Source: Bacillota bacterium
GTDB taxonomy: Bacteria; Bacillota; Clostridia; Oscillospirales; Ruminococcaceae
NCBI GenBank assembly: GCA_023431215.1
Contig: JAEYXR010000102.1
Coordinates: 1 to 32,811 of the forward strand
Length of the DNA stretch: 32,811 nt
Direction: 5' to 3'
A program made the translations under genes and the position numbers. The first letter of the stretch is position 1. Each line of letters begins with the position of its first letter. The notes below the pieces were generated by a model. The model saw only the letters and a program-made list of their open reading frames with translations. It was not told where the DNA came from and did not search any database. This document shows positions 24,176 to 32,587 of the stretch, piece by piece.

Positions 24176-24814
24176 ATGGAGCAACAGGAAAAAAACGCCC
24201 TTTGGCTATTTGATGAAGAGGCAGCCTGCCAGGCGGGCGGCATTATCTGCGGTGTGGACGAAGCCGGACGCGGCCCTTTGGCCGGGCCGGTTTTTGCTGC
24301 CTGTGCAGTACTTAAGCCCGGCGCTCAGATAGAATATTTAAACGACAGTAAAAAGCTTACCGAAAAGCGGCGTGAAAAGATTTTTGAAGAGCTGCTTTTG
24401 GGAGATAAAGCCTGGTTTGGCATTGGAGCTGCAAGTTCTCAGGAAATTGATCATATCAATATTTTACAGGCTACTTTTTTAGCCATGAACCGCGCCTACG
24501 AAGCAATGATAGAATCAGCAGGATTTACCCCTGTTAAGGCGCTGGTGGATGGCAACCGCGACCCAAAACTGCCCATCCCCAGCCTGACGGTGGTGAAGGG
24601 TGACGGAAAGTCTGCAGCCATTGCGGCGGCGTCGGTGCTGGCCAAGGTCAGCCGAGACCGTTACATGCTGCAGCTGGACCAAAAGTATCCTCAGTATCAG
24701 TTTGCCAAACACAAGGGCTACCCCACCAAGCTCCATTATGAGCTGATACAGGAGCATGGAATTTCTCCTGTACACCGGGTCAGCTTTTTAAAAAAGCTGA
24801 CAGGTGAGCTATAA
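24176..24814 (+). CDS. rnhB: Ribonuclease HII
   Basis: Cleaves RNA in RNA-DNA hybrids and single ribonucleotides embedded in DNA; cytosolic, 212 aa. The acidic active site is D28 and E29 (GVDEAGRGPLAGPV), D125 (ALVDGNRD) and an Asp in VKGDGKSAAIAAAS. GGAGG at 24164-24168 precedes the ATG. The stop overlaps yraN by one base. Confidence 0.96.
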   Translation: MEQQEKNALWLFDEEAACQAGGIICGVDEAGRGPLAGPVFAACAVLKPGAQIEYLNDSKKLTEKRREKIFEELLLGDKAWFGIGAASSQEIDHINILQATFLAMNRAYEAMIESAGFTPVKALVDGNRDPKLPIPSLTVVKGDGKSAAIAAASVLAKVSRDRYMLQLDQKYPQYQFAKHKGYPTKLHYELIQEHGISPVHRVSFLKKLTGEL

Positions 24815-25230
24815 TGAGTGGGCAAAAGGCGGTATTAGGCAAGAGTCTTACCAAGGCTCAGCTTACCGGCAAAGCCGGAGAAGATTATACTGCCGGATGG
24901 CTGATGCGGCAGGGATGGGTTATTGTAGAACGCAATTGGCACAGCCGCTTTGGTGAAATTGATATTATTGCTCAAAAAGAGGATATCATAGCCTTTGTAG
25001 AGGTAAAAACACGCAAGCATGGTTCTCTCACCACCCCCCTGGAGGCGATGACAACCCAAAAACAGAGGAAGATCGTAAAAACCGCCTATGCATATTTGCT
25101 CACCGTTCATTCTGATGCACAGCCAAGGCTGGATGTGGCAGCGGTAACGGTAAGGCAGCATAGGGGTACGACAACTGTGGAAGCCTTTGAATATTTAGAG
25201 GCGGCTTTTGACGGGAGCTGTTGTGAATGA
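24814..25230 (+). CDS. yraN: UPF0102/YraN family endonuclease-like protein
   Basis: A 138-aa protein with the PD-(D/E)XK-like core seen in the YraN family: GEDYTAGWLMRQGW, then FGEIDIIAQKEDIIAFVEVK (Asp, then Glu-x-Lys). Its cellular role is not established. It usually sits beside rnhB, as here, with a one-base overlap at the start. Its stop overlaps the ATG of the dipeptidase (ATGA). Confidence 0.92.
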   Translation: MSGQKAVLGKSLTKAQLTGKAGEDYTAGWLMRQGWVIVERNWHSRFGEIDIIAQKEDIIAFVEVKTRKHGSLTTPLEAMTTQKQRKIVKTAYAYLLTVHSDAQPRLDVAAVTVRQHRGTTTVEAFEYLEAAFDGSCCE

Positions 25231-26192
25231 CACGAGTATTTGATCTTCACTGTGATACCCTGACCGATGGATTTAACAATGACTACCCCCTGCGCGGCAA
25301 CACGGCACACTTTGATCTGGACCGTATCCCCCAGCACTGGGGCTGGTGTCAGACCATGGCAATATTTATTCGTGACAAGCTGCGTGGGCAGCCGGCAATT
25401 GATTATTTTAATGAAGTCTATGATTATTTTCTGCAGCAGCTTGAATTAAACAGCACTACCTTTGAACAGGCACGCACAGCTGCCGATATCACCCGTATTA
25501 TAGAAATCGGAAAGACAGCGGCAGTGCTTTCGGTAGAAGGCGGAGCTGTGTTGGCGGGCAGATTGGAAGAAATAAGCCGACTTGCCGGGCTGGGGGTAAG
25601 GATGATGACCCTTACCTGGAACGGTACCAACGAAATTGGCGGCGGAGCATCCTCGGATCTGGGACTTACAGATTTTGGTTATGCGGCGGTTAGAGAGCTG
25701 GAACGCTGCCATATTGCCGTAGATGTGTCCCATTTAAATGACCGGACGCTGGAGGATGTTTTAAAAACTGCCCAAAAACCGGTGTTGGCGTCACATTCCA
25801 ATAGCAGGACTATTTGCAGCCACCGTCGTAATCTGACAGACAGCCAATTTGAGGCAATTGCAGAAATGAGCGGTGTGGTAGGTCTCAACCTGTGTTGTTC
25901 GTTCATTGACGACAGTTGCCAAATGGACGCACATCCTGACAACCGCCAGCGAATCTGCCTGCTCAGCCAGCCGGAGATGCTTATCAGGCACATCTGGCAT
26001 CTGCTGGAGCTGGGGGGAGAAGATGTCCTTGCACTGGGGACAGACTTTGACGGAGCCACAATTCCCGCCTATATCGGAGATGTTGCAGGGGTTGCAACCC
26101 TGCGGGAATGTATGTTACAATCGGGTTTAGGTGAAAAATTAACGCATAAATTATTGTATAAAAATGCCCTTGACTTTTTAGGACGGTTATGA
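25227..26192 (+). CDS. Membrane dipeptidase family protein (M19)
   Basis: Zinc dipeptidase of the renal-dipeptidase (M19) family, 321 aa. Metal-binding motifs are HCD (H8 and D10 in FDLHCDTL), the Glu of LSVEGGAVL, a His pair in ASHSNSRTICSHRRNL, and the Asp of ALGTDFDG. No signal peptide is visible, so the bacterial enzyme is likely cytosolic. It is translationally coupled to yraN (ATGA), an uncommon link that places a peptide-cutting enzyme at the end of the ribosome/nuclease group. Substrates may be L-D or D-terminal dipeptides; this is inference from the family. Confidence 0.9.
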   Translation: MTRVFDLHCDTLTDGFNNDYPLRGNTAHFDLDRIPQHWGWCQTMAIFIRDKLRGQPAIDYFNEVYDYFLQQLELNSTTFEQARTAADITRIIEIGKTAAVLSVEGGAVLAGRLEEISRLAGLGVRMMTLTWNGTNEIGGGASSDLGLTDFGYAAVRELERCHIAVDVSHLNDRTLEDVLKTAQKPVLASHSNSRTICSHRRNLTDSQFEAIAEMSGVVGLNLCCSFIDDSCQMDAHPDNRQRICLLSQPEMLIRHIWHLLELGGEDVLALGTDFDGATIPAYIGDVAGVATLRECMLQSGLGEKLTHKLLYKNALDFLGRL

Positions 26193-26198
26193 AAGCTT

Positions 26199-26227
26199 TT
26201 GACAAAAGGAAGTTTACTGCATGTAAT
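26199..26227 (+). promoter_or_regulatory. Promoter of thrC
   Basis: A perfect TTGACA at 26199-26204, 17-bp spacer, TGTAAT at 26222-26227. The predicted start near 26234 gives a 74-nt leader with no T-box. Confidence 0.82.
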
Positions 26228-26307
26228 AATTGCAGCCAAGAGTTTGCCAATTTTAAGGCTTTTACAATTGCGCCAAAGGGCGGATTTGATACTTCGAGGT
26301 GACAGTA

Positions 26308-27804
26308 GTGAAATATGTAAGCACAAGAGACAATAACCGTATCCTTTCCTCCGCCCAGGCTATCCACAAAGGGCTTTCCGATGAGGGAGGGCTGTTCCTG
26401 CCTAGGGAACTGCCCTCTGTGGACACTGACTTTTTAAAAAAACTGTGCCCGATGGATTACCGTCAGCGTGGGGTAGAAGTACTTTCTCTGTTTTTGGGGG
26501 AAGATTATACCCGTGAAGAATTAAAGCAGTGTGTTGAGGCTGCCTATGGCGGCCAACGCTTTGATGACGATAATCCGGCACCCCTTGCCAAGGTGTCGGA
26601 CCGGGATTATTTCCTGGAGCTGTGGCATGGGCCTACCTGTGCCTTTAAGGATATGGCGCTGCAGCTGCTGCCAAAGCTGCTGCCTTTGGCAGCAGCCAAA
26701 ACCGGTACCACCAAGGAAACGGTTATTCTGGTTGCTACCTCCGGGGACACCGGCAAGGCGGCACTGGAAGGCTTCTGCGATGTTGAGGGTACTCGCATCA
26801 TGGTGTTTTACCCCGAAGAAGGCGTCAGCCCAATGCAAAAACGCCAGATGAACACCCAAAAGGGCGGTAATGTGCAGGTTACAGGGATTACCGGTAATTT
26901 TGATGATGCACAAACCGGTGTGAAAGCTATCTTTAACGACAAGGAATTTGCCTCGCTGCTGGATGAGTCAGGCTTTGTGCTTTCCAGCGCAAACTCCATT
27001 AACTGGGGCAGGTTGGTGCCCCAAATCGTTTACTACATCAGTGCCTATTGCGACTTGGTGCAGGACAATGAAATAGCAATGGGCGAGAAGATTCATTTCT
27101 GTGTGCCCACTGGTAACTTCGGCAACATTTTGGCAACCTATTACGCCAAGCAGATGGGACTGCCTGTGGACAAGCTGATTTGTGCCTCCAACAGCAACAA
27201 TGTGCTTACCGACTTTATCCGCACCGGTTGCTATGACCGCAACCGTGAGTTTTTTACCACTCTGTCCCCCTCTATGGATATTCTTATCTCCAGCAATCTT
27301 GAGCGTCTGCTTTATGACATTACCGGGCGGGATTCGGCACACATTGTTTCATTGATGGAGGATCTAAAAGCCACCGGACGTTTTACCATGAACCAACAGG
27401 GCATAGAAGTGCTGCAAAAACAGTTCTACGGCGCTTTCTGTGATGACGACACCACAAAGGCTACCATTAAAAAGGTGTTTGAAGACTGTTCATATCTGTG
27501 TGACACCCATACAGCTGTTGCTGTTAATGCTGTGGAGCAATACCGCAAGGCCACTGGTGATGGTACAAAAACCGTGGTAGTTTCTACTGCCAGCCCCTAT
27601 AAATTTGCAGACAGTGTTTTGTCGGCACTAGGTGCAGAGAATGTGCCACAGGATGACTTTGCCAAGGCAGAGCTGCTGGAAAAGCTTTCGAGTACCGAAA
27701 TTCCCGCCCCTATTTTGGCACTGCGTACCGCAGAAACCAGGTTTGCTCAGGTGTGCTCTCCTGATGAAATGAAAAATGCGGTAGCACAATTTTTAAAGAT
27801 TTAA
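26308..27804 (+). CDS. thrC: Threonine synthase
   Basis: PLP enzyme that converts O-phosphohomoserine to threonine; 498 aa. The PLP lysine is K114 (GPTCAFKDMALQ), with ATSGDTGKAALEGF as the phosphate-loop region. The length and MKYVSTRDNN start fit the longer threonine synthase class. GTG 26308 is chosen over GTG 26299 because GAGGTGA (26295-26301) is then 6 bp upstream and the family N-terminus is MKYVSTR. It has its own promoter, and no other threonine gene is adjacent. Confidence 0.94.
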   Translation: MKYVSTRDNNRILSSAQAIHKGLSDEGGLFLPRELPSVDTDFLKKLCPMDYRQRGVEVLSLFLGEDYTREELKQCVEAAYGGQRFDDDNPAPLAKVSDRDYFLELWHGPTCAFKDMALQLLPKLLPLAAAKTGTTKETVILVATSGDTGKAALEGFCDVEGTRIMVFYPEEGVSPMQKRQMNTQKGGNVQVTGITGNFDDAQTGVKAIFNDKEFASLLDESGFVLSSANSINWGRLVPQIVYYISAYCDLVQDNEIAMGEKIHFCVPTGNFGNILATYYAKQMGLPVDKLICASNSNNVLTDFIRTGCYDRNREFFTTLSPSMDILISSNLERLLYDITGRDSAHIVSLMEDLKATGRFTMNQQGIEVLQKQFYGAFCDDDTTKATIKKVFEDCSYLCDTHTAVAVNAVEQYRKATGDGTKTVVVSTASPYKFADSVLSALGAENVPQDDFAKAELLEKLSSTEIPAPILALRTAETRFAQVCSPDEMKNAVAQFLKI

Positions 27805-27807
27805 GCG

Positions 27808-27835
27808 CAGACAATAAAAAGGTCTGATTATTTTT
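27808..27835 (+). terminator. Weak terminator-like hairpin after thrC
   Basis: CAGAC (27808-27812) pairs with GTCTG (27822-27826), only 5 bp, followed by attattttt. Confidence 0.35.
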
Positions 27836-27868
27836 CATATATACAACCCCAAAAGAAAGGGAGTATCT

Positions 27869-28552
27869 ATGTCTGTTTTTGTCATTGGCGATTTGCATCT
27901 TTCCCTTTCTATCGATAAGCCCATGGACGTTTTTGGCGGCTGGATTGATTACATGACCCGGCTGGAAGAAAACTGGCGTGAGTCAGTTAAGCCGGAGGAT
28001 ACTGTAGTAGTTGCCGGTGACATCAGCTGGGCAATGAAGCTGGAGGACTTGCAGAAGGATTTTGACTTTTTGCACAGCCTGCCCGGCCGCAAGCTGCTGA
28101 TGAAGGGAAACCACGATTACTGGTGGACCACCAGAACCAAAATGGAGCGCCATTTTGCCGCCCAAAACTGGGATACATTGCAAGTGCTGCATAATAATGC
28201 GGTACTGGTAGACAGTGTGGCGCTGTGCGGCTCACGCGGGTGGACCTTTGAAAACGGAGAGACTGCCGACCAGTTGGTAATTACCCGGGAGGCCGGCCGT
28301 ATCCGGCGTTCGCTGGAAGCCGCAGGTGATGCGCAAGAAAAAATACTATTTTTGCATTACCCTCCCATTTACGGCAGACAGGTAATACCGGAATATTTTG
28401 ATATTATGAAAGAATTTGGTGTCACACGCTGTTACTATGGTCATCTGCACGGCCCGGGTATCAAAAGCGCCTTTGAAGGGAGCTTTTTTGGCGTGGATTT
28501 AAGGCTTATTTCGGCGGATTATCTTAAATTTCAGCCCTTAAGAGTGTTGTAA
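27869..28552 (+). CDS. Metallophosphoesterase (calcineurin-like)
   Basis: Binuclear-metal phosphoesterase, 227 aa. Motifs in order are GDLHLS (DxH), VAGDISWAMK (GDxxW variant), KGNHDYWW (GNHD), FLHYPP and YGHLHG (GHxH). Family members act on nucleotides, RNA or phosphoproteins; the substrate here is not predictable. AAAGGGAG at 27855-27862 sets the ATG. The product looks soluble and cytosolic. It lies between thrC and a structured intergenic segment, with no clear terminator. Confidence 0.9.
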   Translation: MSVFVIGDLHLSLSIDKPMDVFGGWIDYMTRLEENWRESVKPEDTVVVAGDISWAMKLEDLQKDFDFLHSLPGRKLLMKGNHDYWWTTRTKMERHFAAQNWDTLQVLHNNAVLVDSVALCGSRGWTFENGETADQLVITREAGRIRRSLEAAGDAQEKILFLHYPPIYGRQVIPEYFDIMKEFGVTRCYYGHLHGPGIKSAFEGSFFGVDLRLISADYLKFQPLRVL

Positions 28553-28587
28553 TTTCATTGTTATACAGTAGCATTGAGGCTCTGTTT

Positions 28588-28597
28588 ATGGTATAAT
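28588..28597 (+). promoter_or_regulatory. Extended -10 promoter upstream of the pre-tig RNA
   Basis: ATGGTATAAT, with TGn plus a perfect TATAAT at 28592-28597. No good -35 at 16-18 bp. It would start a transcript near 28604. Confidence 0.5.
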
Positions 28598-28603
28598 AAG
28601 CGT

Positions 28604-28740
28604 TGATACATTTTGCTGCGCAGTTCATGCAGCGCGGTGCCCACCGGTACCGAAGATGTTTCTATTAGCGGAAACGAACCATACTGCTCTTTTTGGGGCA
28701 GTCTAGCCGCAAAGCGGCTTGTAAGACCCACAGGTTGTCT
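28604..28740 (+). ncRNA. Candidate structured RNA between the phosphoesterase and tig (class unknown)
   Basis: Several compact hairpins follow each other: GCTGC/GCAGC from 28615, CGGTACCG (palindrome) near 28645-28652, GTTTC/GAAAC from 28658, ACTGCTC/GGGCAGT from 28683, and AGCCGC-AAA-GCGGCT from 28705. An extended -10 lies just upstream and the tig promoter just downstream. No codon-like ORF spans it. It could be a small RNA (6S-like in position and size) or a long tig leader. I could not match it to a known family. Confidence 0.4.
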
Positions 28741-28762
28741 TTGCGTTCGATTGTGCTATAAT
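28735..28762 (+). promoter_or_regulatory. Promoter of tig
   Basis: TTGTCT at 28735-28740, 16-bp spacer, TATAAT at 28757-28762 with a TGC extension. The predicted start is near 28769. Confidence 0.75.
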
Positions 28763-28801
28763 GGTATAGATTTTTAAATTTCATTTGGAGGAAGTAAAAG
28801 A

Positions 28802-30208
28802 ATGAAGCTGTTAGCAACCAACAAAGTAGAGGAGAACCTTTACGAACTGGAGATTCGCGTAGAGGCTGAGGAATTTAAAGCCGCTTGGGAAAAATCCTAC
28901 AAAAAGAACGCTTCTAAGCTGAATGTTCCCGGTTTCAGAAAGGGTAAGGCCCCCAAGGCCATGATCCTAAAGATGGTTGGCGAGGAATATTTTTATGATG
29001 ATGCCATCAACGACACCTATCCTGCTGCCTACGAGGCTGCTTTGGAGGAGTCTAAGCTGGAGCCTGTTGACCGTGCAGATGTTGAGCTGAAGGAAGTAAA
29101 CGGCGAAGGCTTTACCTTTGTTGCTAAAGTTACCGTTAAGCCCGAAGTTAAGATTGAAGGCTACAAGGGCCTGACTGCTACCCGTATGCCCGTTGCTGTT
29201 TCTGACGAAGAGGTTGAGGCAGAGCTTGCCCGTTTGGCAGACCGCAACAGCCGTATGGTAGAGGTTACCGACCGTGCTGCTGCCGAAGGTGACATTACCG
29301 TCATCGATTTTGAAGGTTTTGTGGATGGTGTTGCATTTGAGGGCGGCAAAGGAGAAAACTTTAGCCTGACCCTTGGTTCCGGCCAGTTTATCCCCGGCTT
29401 TGAGGAGAAGGTTGTAGGCCATAACATCGGTGAAGAGTTTGACGTTGACGTTACCTTCCCCGAGGAGTACCATGCAGAAGAGCTGAAGGGCAAGCCCGCA
29501 GTCTTTAAAGTAAAGATTCATGAGATCAAGAAGAAAGAGCTGCCCGCCATTGACGATGAGCTTGCCAAAGATGCCAGCGAGTTTGAGACTTTGGAAGAGC
29601 TGAAGGCTGATCTTAAGACCAAGGCTTTGGAGCGCAAGAACAAAGCTGTCGATGAGCAGGTAGAAAACGCACTGGTGGAGGCTGCTGCCGGTAAGGTAGA
29701 GGCTGTGATTCCCCAGGTGATGTTTGACCGCAAGGTTGAAGAAATGATCCGCGATTTTGACTACCGTCTCCAGTCCCAGGGCCTGAACTTGGACGGTTAT
29801 CTTCAGTACACCGGTATGGATATGGATACCTTTAAGGGTACCTTTGCTGCCCAGGCCGAGGTTCAGGTTAAGACCACTTTGGCTCTGCAGAAAATCGTTG
29901 AGCTGGAAAATATTCAGGTAAGCGCAGAAGAAATTGAAGCCGAATACAAGAAAACTGCAGAGATGTACAACATCGAAGTGGAGAAGGTAAAGGGCTTTAT
30001 CGGCGAGGACAGCATTGTCAGCAACCTGAGCTTTAACAAAGCAATTGACCTGATTAAAGAAAACGCTGTGATTACCGAAGCAGAGGCTGAGGAAGAGAAA
30101 CCCGCAAAAAAAGCTCCTGCAAAAAAGAAAGCCGCTAAAGACGACGGTGAAGAAACCAAGGCTTCTCCCAAGACCCGCAAGAAAAAAATTGAGGAAGCTG
30201 CCGAGTAA
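28802..30208 (+). CDS. tig: Trigger factor
   Basis: Ribosome-bound chaperone and peptidyl-prolyl isomerase, 468 aa. The N-terminal ribosome-binding domain carries the signature loop GFRKGKAPKAM (about residues 43-53). The FKBP-type PPIase domain (about 155-240) includes GDITVIDFEGFVDG and LGSGQFIPGFEEKVVG. The C-terminal chaperone arms follow. The last 40 residues form a Lys/Ala/Glu-rich tail (KPAKKAPAKKKAAKDD), an extension beyond the usual end that is common in some Clostridia. GGAGGAA at 28787-28793 sets the ATG. It heads the tig-clpP-clpX-lon order. Confidence 0.97.
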   Translation: MKLLATNKVEENLYELEIRVEAEEFKAAWEKSYKKNASKLNVPGFRKGKAPKAMILKMVGEEYFYDDAINDTYPAAYEAALEESKLEPVDRADVELKEVNGEGFTFVAKVTVKPEVKIEGYKGLTATRMPVAVSDEEVEAELARLADRNSRMVEVTDRAAAEGDITVIDFEGFVDGVAFEGGKGENFSLTLGSGQFIPGFEEKVVGHNIGEEFDVDVTFPEEYHAEELKGKPAVFKVKIHEIKKKELPAIDDELAKDASEFETLEELKADLKTKALERKNKAVDEQVENALVEAAAGKVEAVIPQVMFDRKVEEMIRDFDYRLQSQGLNLDGYLQYTGMDMDTFKGTFAAQAEVQVKTTLALQKIVELENIQVSAEEIEAEYKKTAEMYNIEVEKVKGFIGEDSIVSNLSFNKAIDLIKENAVITEAEAEEEKPAKKAPAKKKAAKDDGEETKASPKTRKKKIEEAAE

Positions 30209-30260
30209 ACCATAAAAAATCTGCCAATGCTACAAGTACCACTTAGGAGGTGTTCGCAAA

Positions 30261-30848
30261 ATGAGCTTAGTACCTTATGTCATCGAACAAACCAGCAGGG
30301 GAGAACGTTCTTATGATATTTTCTCCCGACTGCTTAACGACCGCATCATCATGCTTTGTGGCGAGGTCAACGATACCACTGCGAGCCTTGTTGTAGCACA
30401 GCTGCTTTATCTGGAAGGACAGGATTCTGAAAAGGATATCAGTCTGTACATCAACAGCCCCGGCGGTTCCATTACTGCCGGCATGGCCATTTACGATACC
30501 ATGCAGTACATCAAATGTGATGTTTCTACCATCTGTATCGGCTTGGCTGCTTCTATGGGCTCCTTCCTTCTTTGCTCTGGTGCCAAAGGCAAGCGTTTGG
30601 CTCTGCCAAACAGTGAAATTCTCATCCATCAGCCTTTGCTGGGCGGCTTGCAGGGTCAGGCATCAGACATCAAGATTCATGCAGACCATATCATCGGTAT
30701 TCGTTCCAGAATGAACCGGCTGATGGCTGAGCAAACAGGACAGAGCCTGGAGCGGATTGAAAAGGATACGGACCGCGACCACTATATGTCTGCGCAGGAG
30801 GCATGTGACTATGGCCTGGTGGACAAAGTGATTTCGCGCAGGGAGTAA
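30261..30848 (+). CDS. clpP: ATP-dependent Clp protease proteolytic subunit
   Basis: Serine protease that forms the tetradecameric chamber used with ClpX; 195 aa. The catalytic triad is S98 (GLAASMGSF), H123 (ILIHQPLLG) and D173 (DTDRDHYM). TTAGGAGGTG at 30243-30252 precedes the ATG. No promoter was recognised in the 52-bp gap after tig, so the two are probably co-transcribed. A GC-rich hairpin separates it from clpX. Confidence 0.97.
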   Translation: MSLVPYVIEQTSRGERSYDIFSRLLNDRIIMLCGEVNDTTASLVVAQLLYLEGQDSEKDISLYINSPGGSITAGMAIYDTMQYIKCDVSTICIGLAASMGSFLLCSGAKGKRLALPNSEILIHQPLLGGLQGQASDIKIHADHIIGIRSRMNRLMAEQTGQSLERIEKDTDRDHYMSAQEACDYGLVDKVISRRE

Positions 30849-30882
30849 TCCAAGGCCCCAGTGACAATGATACGTTGTAAGG

Positions 30883-30910
30883 GTAGGGGGCGCATTGCGC
30901 CCCCTGCTTT
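30883..30910 (+). terminator. GC-rich hairpin between clpP and clpX
   Basis: AGGGGGCGC (30885-30893) pairs perfectly with GCGCCCCCT (30897-30905), with ATT as loop and two further outer pairs. Only TTT follows, so it probably acts as a partial terminator or mRNA stabiliser. Confidence 0.6.
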
Positions 30911-30949
30911 GACTCAAAGAATAATCGTGAGGACAAGGGATTATAAGCT

Positions 30950-32251
30950 ATGGCAAACGATGATAAGAAACAACTGAGATGCTCCTTTTGCGGAAAATCC
31001 CAGGATAATGTTCAGCGCATGATAGCCGGACCCGGTGTTTGCATTTGTAATGAGTGCATCGACTTGTGTCAGGCTGTGCTGGATGGGGAACCTGCGCCGG
31101 AGCGTAAGCCTGTTCGGGAAGAAGTAGAAATTACCATTCCCCGCCCCACCGAAATCAAGAAGTTTCTTGATGAGTATGTAGTAGGACAGGAAAATGCCAA
31201 AAGGGCACTTTCGGTGGCGGTTTACAACCACTATAAGCGTATTTATTTTGGCGTTGACGGAGACGTAGAGCTTGCAAAAAGTAATATCCTGCTGCTGGGC
31301 CCTACCGGTGTAGGAAAAACTCTGTTGGCTCAGTCTCTGGCGAAAATTCTCAATGTGCCCTTTGCCATTGCCGACGCTACAACCCTTACCGAAGCCGGTT
31401 ATGTGGGTGAAGATGTAGAAAACATTCTGTTACGGCTGATTCAGGCTGCAGACTTTGATGTAGCCAGAGCCGAAAAAGGAATTATCTATATTGATGAAAT
31501 TGACAAAATCTCCCGCAAGTCTGAGAATCCATCCATTACCCGCGACGTAAGCGGTGAGGGTGTGCAGCAGGCGCTGCTGAAGATTTTGGAGGGAACTGTG
31601 AGCAATGTACCTCCGCAGGGAGGCCGTAAGCATCCCCAGCAGGAGTTTATACAGATTGATACTAGCAACATTTTGTTTATCTGCGGCGGCGCCTTTGAAG
31701 GGCTGGAAAGCATTATTGAAAAGCGCACCGATAACTCCTCTTTGGGCTTTGGCGCACAGCTGAAGGTCAGCAAGGAAGAACGTAGCGAAAAGCTGCTGAA
31801 GCAGGTAGTCCCCCACGATTTGGTGCGGTACGGCCTGATTCCCGAGCTGGTGGGACGTATTCCTGTCATCGCCACACTGGAGCCTTTGGACGAGGATGCT
31901 TTGATGAACATTCTTACAGAGCCTAAAAACTCCATGGTCAAACAGTATAAAAAGCTGTTTGAATTGGATGGTGTCTCCATTGAGTTTTCACTGGATGCTT
32001 TGCGTGAGGTTGCAAAGCTTGCCATCCAACGCAAGACCGGTGCACGTGGTTTAAGGGGAATTATGGAAGGTTTGCTTGGTAACATTATGTATGAAACCCC
32101 GGCAGATGCAACCATTGAAAAGATTGTGATTACTGAGGAATGTGTCACAAAGGGTGCACAGCCTGAGTATGTACACAATCCCTTGAAAAAGCCTGTGAAA
32201 CTGCGGCTTAATCAGCCCACACCCCGCCAAAAGCGCGGCTCTGTTTCATAG
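30950..32251 (+). CDS. clpX: ATP-dependent Clp protease ATP-binding subunit ClpX
   Basis: AAA+ unfoldase that feeds proteins into ClpP; 433 aa. The N-terminal zinc domain has C11, C14, C33 and C36 (CSFC and CNEC). Walker A is GPTGVGKT (117-124), the pore loop is AGYVGEDVE, Walker B is IIYIDEIDK, and the sensor-2 region has KTGARGLRG. An IGF-like ClpP-docking loop falls at SLGFGAQLK (LGF variant). AAGGGA at 30935-30940 sets the ATG. It is followed by a strong hairpin and terminator. Confidence 0.97.
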   Translation: MANDDKKQLRCSFCGKSQDNVQRMIAGPGVCICNECIDLCQAVLDGEPAPERKPVREEVEITIPRPTEIKKFLDEYVVGQENAKRALSVAVYNHYKRIYFGVDGDVELAKSNILLLGPTGVGKTLLAQSLAKILNVPFAIADATTLTEAGYVGEDVENILLRLIQAADFDVARAEKGIIYIDEIDKISRKSENPSITRDVSGEGVQQALLKILEGTVSNVPPQGGRKHPQQEFIQIDTSNILFICGGAFEGLESIIEKRTDNSSLGFGAQLKVSKEERSEKLLKQVVPHDLVRYGLIPELVGRIPVIATLEPLDEDALMNILTEPKNSMVKQYKKLFELDGVSIEFSLDALREVAKLAIQRKTGARGLRGIMEGLLGNIMYETPADATIEKIVITEECVTKGAQPEYVHNPLKKPVKLRLNQPTPRQKRGSVS

Positions 32252-32292
32252 AGGTTCCTCTAGGGTATCACGCTGAAAAACTAAGAGCAAAG

Positions 32293-32331
32293 ATGCTGTC
32301 CCTGCCTGTTTGCAGGGGCGGCATTTGTTTT
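32293..32331 (+). terminator. Terminator of clpX
   Basis: Arms 32293-32305 and 32312-32324 form 13 pairs (two G-U) with a 6-nt loop, followed by ttgtttt. Confidence 0.82.
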
Positions 32332-32340
32332 ACAAAGCTG

Positions 32341-32370
32341 TTGCAATGCGCCTAATGGGTGTGTTATCAT
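32341..32370 (+). promoter_or_regulatory. Probable lon promoter and structured leader
   Basis: TTGCAA at 32341-32346, 18-bp spacer, TATCAT at 32365-32370. The leader (about 210 nt, 32377-32587) contains GTGCCGGGTT (32389-32398), which pairs with AACCCGGTAC (32431-32440) with one G-U, enclosing 32 nt. The rest is AT-rich. No CtsR or HrcA operator was recognised. Confidence 0.45.
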
Positions 32371-32587
32371 GTTACTATTAATGTAAAGTGCCGGGTTGCT
32401 TTACTAATAAATATAAGACTATCTTGAATAAACCCGGTACATTACTGATTAGCTGCTTATCATTTTTAATAAAAATAATAGCAGCGCCGGTATGCAGCAG
32501 CAAGCCGGATAGGGGAGAAATGCTGTTGATTGCACGGTTTGGTGCATTCAATAGTCTCCTAATTTACCATAAAGGCAGGTATCTACT

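Noticed and set aside
28604..28740. Bacterial SRP RNA or tmRNA
   Set aside because: The conserved SRP core (GGTCCGGAAGGAAGCAG-like) and a tmRNA tag or CCA end are absent.
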